A stretch of DNA of 64,000 nt from Icerya purchasi (GCA_039619475.1 CM077115.1:59712864-59776863); one strand, 5' to 3'; numbered from the stretch's first letter, positions 46,402 through 61,400 are shown. Notes: generated by a model not told the origin, from the sequence alone. Made by a program: numbers and translations.

Positions 46402-49400
46402 AAGAAGAGAAGAAGAAGAAGAAGAAGAAGAAGAAGAAGAAGAAGAAGAAGAAGAAGAAGAAGAAGAAGAAGAAGAAGAAGAAGAAGAAGAAGAGAAGAA
46501 GAAGAAGAAGAAGAAGAAGAAGAAGAAGAAAGAAGAAGAAGAAGAAGAGAAGAAGAAGAAGAAGAAGAAGAAGAAGAAGAAGAAGAAGAAGAAGAAGAGA
46601 AGAAGAAGAAGAAAGAAGAAGAAGAAGAGAAGAAGAAGAAGAAGAAGAAGAAGAAGAAGAAGAAGAAGAAGAAGAAGAAGAGAGAAGAAGAAGAAGAAGA
46701 AGAAGAAGAAGAAGAAGAAGAAGAAGAAGAAGAAGAAGAAGAAGAAGAAGAAGAAGAAGAAGAAGAAGAAGAAGAAGAAGAAGAAGAAGAAAGAAGAAGA
46801 AGGAAGAAGAGAAGAATGAAGAAGAAGAAGAAGAAGAAGAGAAGAAGAAGAAGAAGAGGAAGAAGAGAAGAAGAAGAAGAAGAAGAGAAGAAGAGAAGAA
46901 GAAGAAGAAGAGAAGAAGAAGAAGAAGAAGAAGAAGAAGAAGAAGAAGAAGAAGAAGAAGAAGAAGAAGAAGAAGAAGAAGAAGAAGAAGAAGAAGAGAA
47001 GAGAAGAAGAAAGAAGAAGAAGAAGAAGAAGAAGAAGAAGAAGAGAAGAAGAAGAAGAGAAGAAGAAGAAGAAGAAGAAGAAGAAGAAGAAGAAGAAGAA
47101 GAAGAAGAAGAAGAAGAAGAAGAAGAAGAAGAAGAAAGAAGAAGAAGAAGAGAAGAAGAAGAAGAAGAAGAAGAAGAAGAAGAAGAAGAAGAAGAAGAAG
47201 AGAAGAAGAAGAAGAAGAAGAAGAAGAAGAAGAAGAAGAAGAAGAAGAAGAAGAAGAAGAGAAGAAGAAGAAGAAGAAGAAGAAGAAGAAGAAGAAGAAG
47301 AAGAAGAAGAAGAAGAAGAAGAAGAAGAAGAGAAGAAGAAGAAGAAGAAGAAGAAAGAAGAAGAAGAAGAAGAAGAAGAAGAAGAAGAAGAAGAAGAAGA
47401 AGAAGAAGAAAGAAGAAGAAGAAAGAAGAAGAAGAAGAAGAAGAAGAAGAAGAAGAGAAGAAGAAGAAGAAGAAGAAGAAGAAGAAGAAGAAGAAGAAGA
47501 AGAAGAAGAAGAAGAAGAAGAAGAAGAAGAAGAAGAAGAAGAAGAAGAAGAAGAAGAAGAAGAAGAAGAAGAAGAAGAAGAAGAAGAAGAAGAAGAAGAA
47601 GAAGAAAGCAATTCAAAAAGTAATCTCCGAATTTTTTTAAAATTTATCAGATAGCAGCATGAACACCACTAAAGGCATATGAAACGTAGGCCTTTACTGT
47701 AGCACTAACGAGATAGCGTAGCTCCGCGGTAGACTGTGCCAAGCAACAGTATTCTGAACATGGAACTAAGGTTTAATGGTGATACTGGCAAAGTGAAGTT
47801 GGTGCTAGATTTTTTTTCTTTAACAATAGGGGAAACTTCGATTAGAATTCATAAACAGCTGCAAACGGTATAAGCAGAATATAATATCAATATTGAAAAC
47901 GAAATAAGTGACAGACTATAAATGCGATTTTCTTAAAATAACACGATATTGAATTCGGTGAAAATCATAGACAGCTTTTTGAAAATTTCAAACATGAAAT
48001 CTAGCATATTCTACATACTGGGCGTTGTTTAATTATCATCTATTTTGAAAGTTGAAACTCAATTTTGACGATAGAGAAGGTTTGGAATAAAGTCACTTTG
48101 GCTAAAATTACTATATTTTACGAAACTGGCTGACGTTGACTACACGCCGAAGGCACGCATACATTTTTCATTACCACAAATGGCTTGAAAATAGCGAGTT
48201 TTATCGAAAACTGAAATATATTTTAATGAAATTTATAACATTCATTTCAGCTCAATAGAATGCATTTTCGATTTTTTTTTTTTTTTTTTTTAAACGGAAC
48301 CAGACATTTTAGAACAGGCCCCGAATATATACTGAACAATCTTATAAATGTGTTGTCACTGCAGATGCAGGTTATGATTTGAAAACGCATCAAGCAATGC
48401 ATATAATAACAACTTTTTCTGTCTCGTAAATAATTAAAACGGCCTTTTTTAAAAATATTTTTAAATAACAAAATATAAACTCGGAATTGCGTAACAAAAT
48501 ATTTATTCAGCACACACACACGTACAAAAGAAAGAAAAAAGGAGGGGAAATAAAATATTTCTATACATTATTTAAGTATTTTACATGATTCAACAGAACT
48601 TTATGTAAATTATTTTAGCCTGCGTATTTTTATACTTTCAACAGTTCATTTTATGAAGACCTATAATTTTTACCCCTATGTTTATTTCGGTTTACAGATA
48701 AAGACGAAATAAGTAACGGATGTGTAATGCAACATACGGATTGATAATCTCTGACTAGAACAAATTTTGAAATAAACTGATTTTATTATTCAACAACACT
48801 ATCACATATTTGTTTGCTTTTTGATCGCTTGATTAGTCCCCACTGAAAATTTACCGTCGTTTCTAATTCGATTTATAGCGGTTTTTAGGCAAGTCGCTTC
48901 TTTCTTACAGTAGTCTGCTAAGAACTCGAAAAATACACAAACGACTTATTGTTCAATTGTGGAAGAGGAAAAATTGATACCATGTATCTTCTTGCATGCC
49001 AGTAAACATGTGCAAACAAAAATTTTTAATCGTTATTAAGTAAAAAGACAAACTGTCCTCCTCTACATTTATAGTCATCGCCGTAATGATATAAACAACA
49101 AAATTTTTCCTCGTTTAAATAATGTTTTATTCTGTTCCTCGAGATAATAAATTTTTTTAAAAAGCTGTTCCTTCCATTCTGCAAAACTACAGATATAAAT
49201 AACGCTTGTACATTATACAACTTAATTGCAACACCAATAATATTTATTTTATCTATTGGACCATGTGTCTAACGGCAAATTTTCTTTAATCAAACCAAGT
49301 TTACTTACCATAAATGTAAGTTATTTTCCTACTTTTAAGTACGTGTAACAAAAATTAACAACATTTACAAACTGAACTGAAATGATTTAATAGTTCTTAA

Positions 49401-52400
49401 ATCCATCCATAATATTAAACATTTTATATATGTAATGTGTCAAACAAATACATTTTATTCTACTTCTTCAGTGCTTTATTCCGAAATTTTCGTTATTCTT
49501 TCATTAAAACTACAAAATTGATAACATATATCTGAAATCGATGACTTGCGTACTCAGAAAGAAAAAAAACTGTATATACTGTAATTTTTTTTTTATTTAT
49601 TCATTTCTGAACAGAAAATTTGATGAACGTCGCAACCTTTTCCTTAACGATTTCACTACCAAAAGATACATCATAAGAATTAATTTTATATTTTTCAAAT
49701 ACATATTTTGAACAGAATGTAACCATTCTTTAAGTAACTCCAGTTATATTAAAGTAACAAACAAATTTTGATATTAATCTTTTTTTTTTTTTTTAAATAA
49801 ACACGTCACGGTATCTTTTAAAGATTTCTTAAATTTATTTAAACATATCTTTTGTATTGTTTATATCAAACATGTTCAGAGATTAATTGTAACTGAAAAA
49901 ACAAAAAAAAAACAACTTAAATTAAAAATCTGATTTAAATGCAAATTCAGTTTCATTATTAAATTTTAAAACAGAGTACAAATGATGACATCGCATAGAC
50001 GTACAAATCTCAGCTGTACAGTAAATATTTTGGGGTAACAAAGATTTTAGTAGCCAATCGTACAGTTCTCTTAGCTGTTAAACGTAACATGAGAGTAAAA
50101 ATAAATGATTTTAGTTAAACATTTTCAAGGAAAAGCGTTAAAATAATCCATTACATATGTATGCATAAAAATCTAACACACTTTAAATTAGAGATTGTCT
50201 TTGGTCCACAAAGTTCAATTTCCCCGAAGTCGACTAAAAGTTGTACCTATTACGGGAATAGGTACGATTATTTCGATCAAATGCCGTCTCTTATTTGCGA
50301 CACTAAATGCTCACAATAGATACTTCAAACAGAACTGACGAATATTCAATATCAGGATATCTTTTTTGCTCAGCGTTACAAGTTCATCGGTAACAATTGT
50401 TAAAGATTTTCAACAGTAAATTACCTTAAAAACGAACACATCTGACATCCATTTCCATTCCTTTTCTTCTGGCTGCCGATTATTAACGAGGCATGTATTC
50501 TCACCTGACACCGCCTTTATGCAACGCTCAGAACATATCGACTAAGTAAGTGCGTCTTTTGCTCAAAATTATTTTACAAATTACGATTTAGTAAGCAAGG
50601 CTATTTTCTTTTCATAATGTACAGGGATTAATAGTAACTTCAAAACCACAATGGGGATAGCACTCTATCTTTATACTCGCATACAAATTGAGCATGATTT
50701 CTAAATGAATATACTAATTTAATTAATTTCAGTTGTTCGCGTGCCAAAAAAGAAAAAATTAAAGTTAGCATTTTTTAAAAAATACTGCCTGAAGCAATAT
50801 CAGTCAATATGACACTGGCAAATTATTACGAAGATTACGGTCATCTTATGGAAAAAAACAAAAACCAGTACTTCCATACCCTTTGTACAGAAGTCTATTG
50901 TGCGCGGATATGCTTTTCAGATAGTGAGTAAAGTGTGGTACAACTAAGCGTTTTGTTTTAATAAAAACACGAAACAGTTGATCATACATTGAATAAAATG
51001 TTTACCGTAGTGTAAATGTAAATAAGGGTAACAGTTTTACGTGACGTACAAATTTTGTTAAATGACTCGCAGCCATAAAATATATTGAAATCAAAAAAAT
51101 AATGAAACGAAAATTCAAAATACTCCATTCAATGGCTCTTCAGAAATACTCACAATATAAACTTAAAACACCTTGTTTTTTCTCCACTATTTCGTACAAT
51201 CGGCGAAATTCAAAAATATCAGGCAAAACAAAAAAACATTAAGACATCAATTACGAAATGTTTCTTTTTAAACACTGTAAACCGCTTTAAAAAATTACAA
51301 AGATACACTCTCGTTGCATATATAAATGCGATCAACACAAATATACATTTGACTAGAAAAATAATAACAATTATAAAAATGCAAGAGGTGAAAGAGCGAC
51401 AAGGATTAAATCTTCAAAAGGGGGGAAAAAATTCTTGTCGATGTTTCCACTATTTGATCTGTAAGTTTAGTCAAAAAACCTATCTCTCATTGTTATTTTC
51501 GTTTTATGTTTAACAGCCATTTACGATGGTTCGCTACGTAAAGCATTTAAAAAATTTATTAAACCGTTATTACAGGTTATCAAAAACGGAATTTTCTGGC
51601 GTAAGATATTCAACAGAGAGAAACATGCTGAAGTAAGATGTAAAAAAAAAAGGCTGCAGTCACGCGGACAAATGGGCACGGACATCATGAAATTTAAGCT
51701 TCCGCAACGAAGCACAAGATTGTATTAATAACTGCATTATAATTTTCAAAAACTCAGTTTAACGCATGTAATTAACCATTCAAAAAAGATAGATTTATTT
51801 ATATCTAACCAGTATTACGTTGAATTAACCTGAGCACTCTGCGCGTATCATCTCAACCTAAATACTATAGTATTATTTACAACAGTTTTGTAACAAATAA
51901 GCATTCAAAATTCACTGCGATACAAAACATCATTTAATCAAATTAAAACTCACAATATTTGCACACAATCACACACACTTAACACGTAGAATTAAATTAT
52001 ACTTACAAACTATTACTAATCCTTCCGATAAATAAAATAACTCGCTTATAAAACTAGGAAATATTTTATTTTCAAAATGTTATTACAAAATTATCGCTAT
52101 TCTCTATTTCCCACTTTTATAAATTCTCAAATTTCGCAAGGAGAAAACAGATTTTTTGCATAAAACACGTAAACGAAGACGGACTGCGTAATAAAGAATA
52201 CACAATTGTACGAAATATAAAAAAATTGCAATAAAATATATAAAGCACATATGCAGGACTTATACGGATGATAATTTTAAATTAATACAACGTCGTTACC
52301 TGCTGATATGCTCCATATCCACCGTAACCTCCGGCTGCATACTCTTTTTGTGACCCAGCCCCGCCAGACTGTTCTAGCCCACCACTTCTTGTATACATAT

Positions 52401-55400
52401 CACCTGTATTGTAAAAGTAAAGTAAGTAATAAAAGCACAAAATGAACCGGAAAGCAATCGCTAACAATTAGGAGTACACGACGTAAATCAAACACACACA
52501 AAAAAAACTATACTTTACGAAATTTAAAACTGACAAAAATGCGTTCAATTTTTACATCAACACAAATAAAATTTCAACACTTACTCTGATGAGCAGCCGG
52601 ATGGGGAGCACCCTGAGATGGATAGCCAGCAGCACCAGTTGGTGGTGCATTTCCATTCTGCTGAATATTCCAATTCCAGCTGCTACCATACCCTGCTTGA
52701 GGTGGAGGACCGGCTTGCGCTCCTGTAAAATACATACGTATAATGTATTTCACAGAATAAGGAAAACCATTAATATGGATGAATTTAAAAAAAAAAAGAG
52801 AAAAATTACAAAAATATGGCATATTCGCTAATAAAATACGAATATTTAAAATAGAAATTATTCAAAATTCCTACAGAAAAAATAGGTTAACTTTTAATCT
52901 ATTCAGTAATTTACGGTGCTATTAATAAATATCCCTTGCAAATTAGTAATAGATCAACAATGCCAACACATCGAAATACTTCTGTGAAAAACAAAAATTC
53001 ACAACAAATATCCACTACCTCCGATTATTTTGTCATTCTGAAAGTAAAATAGTAAAAAACACGTTTTAAGTCGTAATTTTTTGTGCACAGCGGATCAAAT
53101 ATTATTTTTGAAAATAAAACCATAAAAAGTGATATAAAGCAACAACACGCAATATGTTACCTCTCTCCACAAATGTGTCTGCTGCTAAAATATTGTCAAG
53201 ATAAATTTTAGTTTCCGAGTTTACTATATTCTTCCTGACAACTAGAGAAGCTTCGACTTTAACATAATATCACAATAAAAAAAAACCCACTTGCTTCAGT
53301 TGAAATAAAACCAAAAGAAAGAATATATAAAATTCAACCAGTTTATAGCAATGAACTCAATAATCAAATAACAAACACAAATTCAACGGAATACGCGAAA
53401 TCGATTACTTTACTTTCAACATTATATCTGAAAAACTTCTTTCGTATAAAAAGAATTAGTTCAGAAATTTTAAAAAATACAAAATAATTATTTAACTCAT
53501 TAACAAACAGAAATAAGCATTAAACAATTTAGTTTAATAAATTAAGATAAACATCTTAATTTAAAGAAACGTTTTAGGGTATAGCCCGTTAACAATACAA
53601 AGAACACTTAAACACATTTTGATGTTTTAACTGAGTGTATTCGGCATTGTTGGCGTTTATTTCAATTTATTGGAGTATATTACTTTACACTTATTTTTGC
53701 TTGTTTTTATGGTATTTATTTATTTTATATTTATAAATATAGGCAAACAGGTATAGATTTATCTACAAAAATTTTTACATCTCACTGAAGAAAACTGATA
53801 ACCAGAACTAACCACTGGTCGATTATTATATAAAATAATCGTTATGGTACCAAGAAAAAAATCATTGTGCCTAATTTTTGTGAAATTATAATTTAAATTA
53901 TATAAATGTGTATATACGTATACAAGTCGCTCAGTATACCATTATTATAAATATAAATTCGCAATATCGTCTTATTTTCAGACTTTAATATAATGAAATT
54001 GTTCAAAAACACAATACCCAAAAAATTAAAAATCGTACAATTCCTAATTACAAAAATCATTCGTTATACATTTAAACTTTCTACATACCCAAAATTTAAG
54101 AAAAATTTACAAATATTTTAAGATTCTAATCACGAATGTATCCAGAAGTCCCTTAACTACTTTAAGCCAGCGTTTATAGAACGTATACAAATGTAAGCAA
54201 AATATAATTCCTTTAAAAAAATGAATTTAGTACAAACAATTAAGAATAATAATAGAATCCGAGAAAAACAAGACCTAAAAAATAATATTAATGACTGTTT
54301 TTTAAATCATTTCTTCATATATCTCTACCGCTTTTGTTCTTTTAATTTAATTTGATCTATATCACTTAATAAACACTGTTTGAATAAATCCAAATCGATC
54401 ACATCGTATCTCTTTTAATATTTATAGACAACCTATTTTTATACATCATTTCATATAGTTTTGAATCTTTTTTCTTCTCACATTTGTAACGTTTTATTCA
54501 AAGTAGGTCGGCTAAAATAATACTTGCCACTTTTCATTACCACCACCGGAATCGAAAACATAATAGAAATCGGTAAACAATGAATTTAATTTTAAGTTAT
54601 ATCTATTAGCTTTTTAACCGTTTATTGCATACCACCTTTTCGTACAACTTTTTCTCGAGTTAATTTGATCACTGTACTTATTCGGTTTACCACGCTCTTC
54701 TTGGACAAAAAATTAATTATCGCTTCTCTATCACGTAAAAAACAAAAATTCAATATCAAATTTTCAATAATTTATGTAATTACAAAATTTTTATTGAAAT
54801 TAGTGACAGTAGGTATAAATAATGGTCCACCAAGGCATTTTATTTTAGCATAATGAAAAATAAAAGCAGTCTAAATTTGTTTTTCTAACATTGCCTATTT
54901 GTAATAGCATCTTGGTCTTTTTCTTAGTTACCACTCACTTGAAGAGACGTCATTATAATTCGTGCAGTGTAAGTTCTCAATAAAATAAAGAAAACCCCAT
55001 ACTCTTCATATGATTCTCAAGTTCTAAAATTAAGACTCGGGCAATTTTATACAGAAAACAAATAAGCGCAGAACATAATTTTAATATAAACGCTTGCTGT
55101 CGCTGAATAATTACAATGACCAAGCATATATATCAATCTGCACTGTCTTATAAAGGTGATATGCTTAACAATATGTCAGACCTATTATAATATATAATTT
55201 CGAAATACAATTTTATTCAATTTTTAATTTCACAACCGCTGACAGTTGAGACCATCGCACTGGTAGAGTTAAGCGTCCTACTCATTCGGTGCTACTTTAT
55301 AAATAAATAATTACACCCGTGTCATTTCTCGCCGATTCATGCTGAATTTCCTACTAGAGACCCCGACCGCTCAATAAACTTGACTGCTAAGTACAAGTTA

Positions 55401-58400
55401 TAATTTATCGTAAGAGATAACACTAACATTAATATTTTTAAAACTATTTCTCTTCTTGAACAGAAGTAAAACTTTTTTTTCTTAAATCGATCCATCACTC
55501 ATTAAGTGTACTGAACTATTCAATACATAACAACGTAACGTAAATTACGAATTAATTTTCCGAAGTCCGCTGTAATCTTCCAGGAGACACAACTAGGTGA
55601 CACATTAAATTATGGTGACAAGAAAAAAACTATCTAAAGTACCACGATAATTAACGGAAAATACTGCAAAGCGAATTAACAAAAATAAATTTAGGGTTTT
55701 ATTACAGCTAGTATCTTAGTGTTCCACACAGTCGTACTACTTCCAAGTTAAAAACATTTACTCTTCACATAACAACACACTGTGCAATACACGACAGAAC
55801 AGAAATGTTTAATTTTAGCCTGTGTCAAGTTTGTATTAATCCTGAAAAAATAATATATAAATGTTAAAGCGAATTAACAAGTAACACTGTAACTCTACAC
55901 AATAAAAAATAATAGCTTATCAAAAAATTATCGAACAAAACTAAAGTTCAAATTATTACTGACCATAAGAACTATAACCCGTTTGTTGCGTAGGGGCTCC
56001 ATAAGTTGAGCTCCAATGCGTTGGTACTTGTGGCCCCGTTGGGGCACCCCATCCTTGATAACCACCAGCCGATGCAGTTGGATTACCATAACCTAAAAGT
56101 GAATAACGCAGGTGAATACCATTACACTAAAATACTAATTCGAATAATCGTACGAAAAAGAATAAAAAGGAAAAAAGACACTAAAAATAAAAAAACCTGA
56201 TGAAAAGAGAAGTTCTGGAAAGTAATTAATTAAAAATATATATATTTTTTAAGAATAAGAATACACTACCGCGAGGAAGCAAATATTTTTTACCATTAAA
56301 AAAAAAAAGCTATTAGTGATTAGTGCATAATAATCAACACAGAAATGTGCCTACTCTTGATAACATTCCCGGTCGCAGCAGTCTAATTGAATTTTTTTAC
56401 AAATTTATTTGCTTATTATGAAGAAAATAATCTAATGAGATCAGTGAAATCGTAGGAACTTGAGGAGGTTTTAGGAAGCAAAATATGCATGAGTCAGATT
56501 CAACAAATTACGTTAATTAAATAGTAAACACTGCACACCGTCTACCTAATCTGTACCTTAGAACAACACATAGAACGGAATTACATTACATTAGATTAAT
56601 ATGTTCAGTTCATATTATTACAAATAGTTGTATAGTCGTTCGTAAACGATAAATGAAGAGTAATAAAAACATGAAACCGAATTTAAGGCAAAAGATAAAA
56701 AATTATAATTTAAAAAAATACCAAATTCATCAAAAAGTTAGAATTTTTAAAGACAAATTTTGTTATTAAAATGAAATGAATATTTTGTACAGATTTTTCC
56801 CGCTTTCTTTGATGTGCAAATATTAAATAATAGTAATTTTTACATAAATTTACATATTCACATTAAAAAATTGTTCTAGTAAAATTACATTACTGAATAA
56901 AAAATTTAATCATTATGATTTAACAACAGATTTAATTTCATACGAAACTGAAAATACATACCATATCCAGGCGCGGCAGCCGAACTCCACCCTAAGTATC
57001 CTTGAGACATACTATTTGGGTCAATTGATCCTATTGGACCATTTCCGCTTCCGATACTCTAAAAAAATAAGCAAAAATACAGCCTGGTACATATTTTTAC
57101 AATAAACTACGCCACGCTTAACCGTAGTTAAAACAAAAATTATATGATAATGTAGTTCTAATGTAAGTTTTAGTTTAGCTAGAATTTTAACATATTTAAG
57201 ATGCTTACTAAAACAATGAATAAATAAAATTATAGTTTACAAAAAAATAAAAAAAACACGCTTTTATAGCAATGTGAGCTAAAAAGTAAAAAATAATTAT
57301 TAAATATAAAGATAACATTCAACAATAATGAAAATCTCCTAAATCAATATATTTTAAGTTTTTCTAATAAGCTCAAAATGAGAATAAAGTAATTCACAAC
57401 AAATTAACTTTAATGTAAAAGAAAGCTTGGGGTGATTTTGATATCAATTGTTTATACTTTTTCTTTAATTTTTTAACTATTTGTTGGTCGAGTTATTTTA
57501 TAAACGTAGTAAGCACCCCACGCTTTCTTTTACATTAAAGCTAATTTGTTGTGAATTAATTTATTCTCATTTTGAACTTATTAGGAAAACTTGATTCATA
57601 TTGACTTGGATGATTTTCATCACTGTTGAATATTATCTTTATATTTAAAAATTATTTTTTACTTTTTGGTTCGCATTGCTATAAAAGCGTGTTTTTTTAG
57701 TTTTTTCAAACTATAATTTTATATTGTTTTTTTTAGTCTTAAAACAAAAAATAATATTCAAGTATCGAGGAGACTCAAGTCATTAGCATTTCATATGTTC
57801 TAATAATAAAATATCAACGGGAAGAAAAAAATTACAAACAAAACTTTTTATTTACTTCTAAAAAACTCCCTCTATTAATTTTTTTTTTTGTGTTTTAGTT
57901 TCATTATTTTTCACTGTTGTTCCCACAAGTAACGGACAATTAAACGGTCAACCCTCCCAGAAGTGCGATAGAAGGTGAAACGGTTTAGTTTCGTTTATTT
58001 TAATTTTTAACTAAATGACGTAAAAAAATGAGTATGGATTGTATTACGGAAATTACCTACACCAATTTTTCGGGAACTACCACCGCTAAAAACACAATTT
58101 AATAAAAGAATACAAATATATAATTTACACCGATTACGCGAATAATAACAAACAAATAATCGTATTCTATTGTCGGATAGGATAACGTTCAACGATGGCG
58201 GATTAAAATTAAACTCGAGCGACAAGACATAAACCAGTGACCAAATATTTTTACTTTTACTGACTGGTCCGATGACCAGGCTCGAAACTGTTCTATACCG
58301 ATCTCGACCGCGATAAGCGACATCTATGAAATCAGTTTCGAACCATATCAAGTTTTTGATAAACAAAGGACACTGCATTTACCATCATATTTGTAACCTA

Positions 58401-61400
58401 TAGAAGGGGTCACTGTTTTTCTTTGATCCTGGTCAGGACATTAGGACAAAATTATGAAATTATTGAATTGTCATCCAAAATAAATACGTATGTAAATTTT
58501 CAAATTATTCAGACGAAGTCAATGAAAATTGATTTGTAAAATTCCATTACACACTAAAAGCGTGATTACACACTTACATACAGGTCAAGCTAATAAAAGC
58601 GTGTTAAAATGTACGTATTTAGAGAAATTCTTATTCGCTTTGATTTTGGTATAGTATTATATTCTTATTGCCGGGTTATGTTGTCGGAGTCCGCCCAAAA
58701 AATCTTCAATTCAATTGTAATTTCAATATTTAAAAAAAAAAAACACAAAGCTAAGTAACTTACCATTATATTTTGTCCCCATTGTCCATTCGATTGATTT
58801 TTATCTCGCATTTCTACTCTTTTAATTTCAACCTAAAAACACAAAGCTTAATGTAATGAAATATAAAAACGGCATACAGGGTATTGAATCTGAAAAAAGA
58901 AAAGCATTACAACTCTACACTTTGCATTTAGATAATTTTAATGGACTTGTCTGAAGCACAGCAGATTTATAGAAAATACCCTAGAAGCAGATGGGAGTTA
59001 AAACTACGATTTTTACAACAGAAATTCATAAGCAAAATAAATATCTATTCAATACAGCGGAAAAATGAAGAATTTTTAATTAAGAAATAAAATAAAATTC
59101 ATAAAAAGTAATAATAATAACTCATAGGAAATAAGAAGTAGCAGAATTATCATCTTTATAAATAACTTTTTAATCGCTTTAAAGTTTTAAATTTTATATT
59201 TCTCCATTTTCTCCTAGCCGACAGCAACTATACTTAGTTTCTTTAATATCAACTGAATTACGAATGATAAAGAGAAAACAAAAATATTATTTACATCATA
59301 AATAATGAAATTTAAATTATCAACCAATAGATAATGTAAAAATAAAATTATAATATTCAACTTATTTACTAATATTAACCCGAAAAAAAAAGGCACTGTG
59401 CTTATTCGGTTTATTCAGAATATAACAGTAGTAACTGAACAGACCAAAACATAACAAAGGATTATCGATTAGGTAGAACGAAACCATTATTTCGAAAATA
59501 TTAAAATAGAAAAAGCATGCACATACTTTAAAACATCGAAAAATTATAAAAACAACTATTTGATTCAAGTGATAAAATATTAATATTAAACACTTTTACT
59601 CGACTGATTATAAAGTGTAAAAATATAGTTTTTTTTAGTCTAAAATTCAAATTAAACCAAAAAAAAAAAAAAAAACAATACACATTTAACTGTATTTATC
59701 AAAATTGTACGTCTATTATAGCCCCTTTCTACCAAATAGTTCTAATTACATGAATTACAAAAAATTAACAATCACGAAAAAATAAAATCTGGCTCACACA
59801 AGATACACGCAAAATCAATATAGTAATTCAGAAAACATGAACATATAGATTTCAAGCCCTACCTGTTTACCATTGACTTGAACAAAATGTTCCATCACAC
59901 AACGATCGACAGCTTCCTCCGTTTCAAATGACAGAAATCCAAATCCTAAAATCAAAAGAAATAAATATCGATTTTGTAAATTAACATCACTTAAAATCAA
60001 CATAAATTTTTTTATTTTTTGGAAACAGAAGTAAATGTTTTTAAAATATCAAAATCTACAACGGAACAAACTAGCACTTGACCGTATATAATTTTTTTAA
60101 ATCTTACTGTTTCCAAACCCTTTTTACCACATATTTATTTTACCATTCCTTTTGTTTTTGGGTAGCATAACATATTTTCCATATATAATCGAAATATAAT
60201 ACTTTACGCACCGTTAAAAATACTTTTAAAACTACTTTGATTTTTCTGAACACGACAAATCTTTCATTATTTACTATATAGTAACATATTAAAATGTGAT
60301 ATTTTCTTCGCCTTAAAAAAAAAACACTAAAAGTAGAAATAAAATCTACTGTAGATACCACGTTTAGAATATTTTTATCTAATGTTTCTGTAAGCTTACA
60401 CTAACCACCATTAGAAAACAACTAAATGATCAAAACGATAAAACCTCTCTTAGGTAATAAGTATAAATAAATATGCGAAACATAAAAAATTGAAAATGTC
60501 GAAAACTCTAAAGAAGGGTGTAAACAAAAGGCTGAAAAGGAGAAAAAAGTAAAACACCGAAAACATTAAAGGACATAACATCAAGGGTAAAGCAAGGCCG
60601 CAACCGAAATCCAACGATAGATAATCTTCATAAATAATTTCATCATTGCCCGAGTCAGAATATACCTGTATACCTTTTAAGGGTTTACTATCACGACAGA
60701 AGCAGGTTATAGTGAAGAACGGCTATAATAGATTTAAAACTAATACATATAATATAAACAGATTCAGTAGAGCTATCGAAGGAAAGAACAGAAAGAGAAA
60801 AAAAAATTTATTCAACGAGCATCGCCTTTCTATAGGTTAAAGAAATTACCGAAAAATTAGTCACATTTTAAGAAACGTGCACTTACAAAATATGAAAAAA
60901 TGAATAGTAAATTAGGAAATACTAAAGACAAATTTTCCACACCTCCAGGACATACAAGATTCTTTGCTCGTGTTAAACTACATTGCACAAACTGGACCAA
61001 CTGTTGATGTTCAAATTAAAAAGAGACAGGTATGATCGAATTGAGAAATTGACATTAGCTGAACACCAGTTGAACACTAATTATAGGATACCATTCGATA
61101 AAAGTGTAACAGAAAAAAATTAATTAGAGAAATGATCCAATTTTAACTGTGAAGATACACCTCATACGCTCTAACGTGGAAATCTATAATACCAGTCAAT
61201 AAGTATTAAATTTGAAGAAACTACCGGTTCCGAGCATTTCTTTTTTTTTTTTATAAGTTTCTTTTTTGGTTGCGACTTTGATTTACCACTAATTTTTATA
61301 CAGTATTTTGTTTACTTCTTTCTGTCTTTCGACTTTTTATTTACTTGTTTCCTATGTATTTTCAGTTTATAATTTTTGGCGTTTTGAATTTTTTTTTTAC

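Noticed and set aside
45797..47640. ORFs of 274-604 codons on both strands encoding poly-Ser/Leu/Phe or poly-Glu/Lys/Arg
   Set aside because: They are produced by the GAA.TTC repeat, which is open in every frame; no unique sequence or start context.
58007..58378. 123-codon minus-strand ORF as an extra exon or gene
   Set aside because: No recognisable motif. The one plausible AG..GT segment in it (29 bases) would introduce a stop or frame shift into the hnRNP message.
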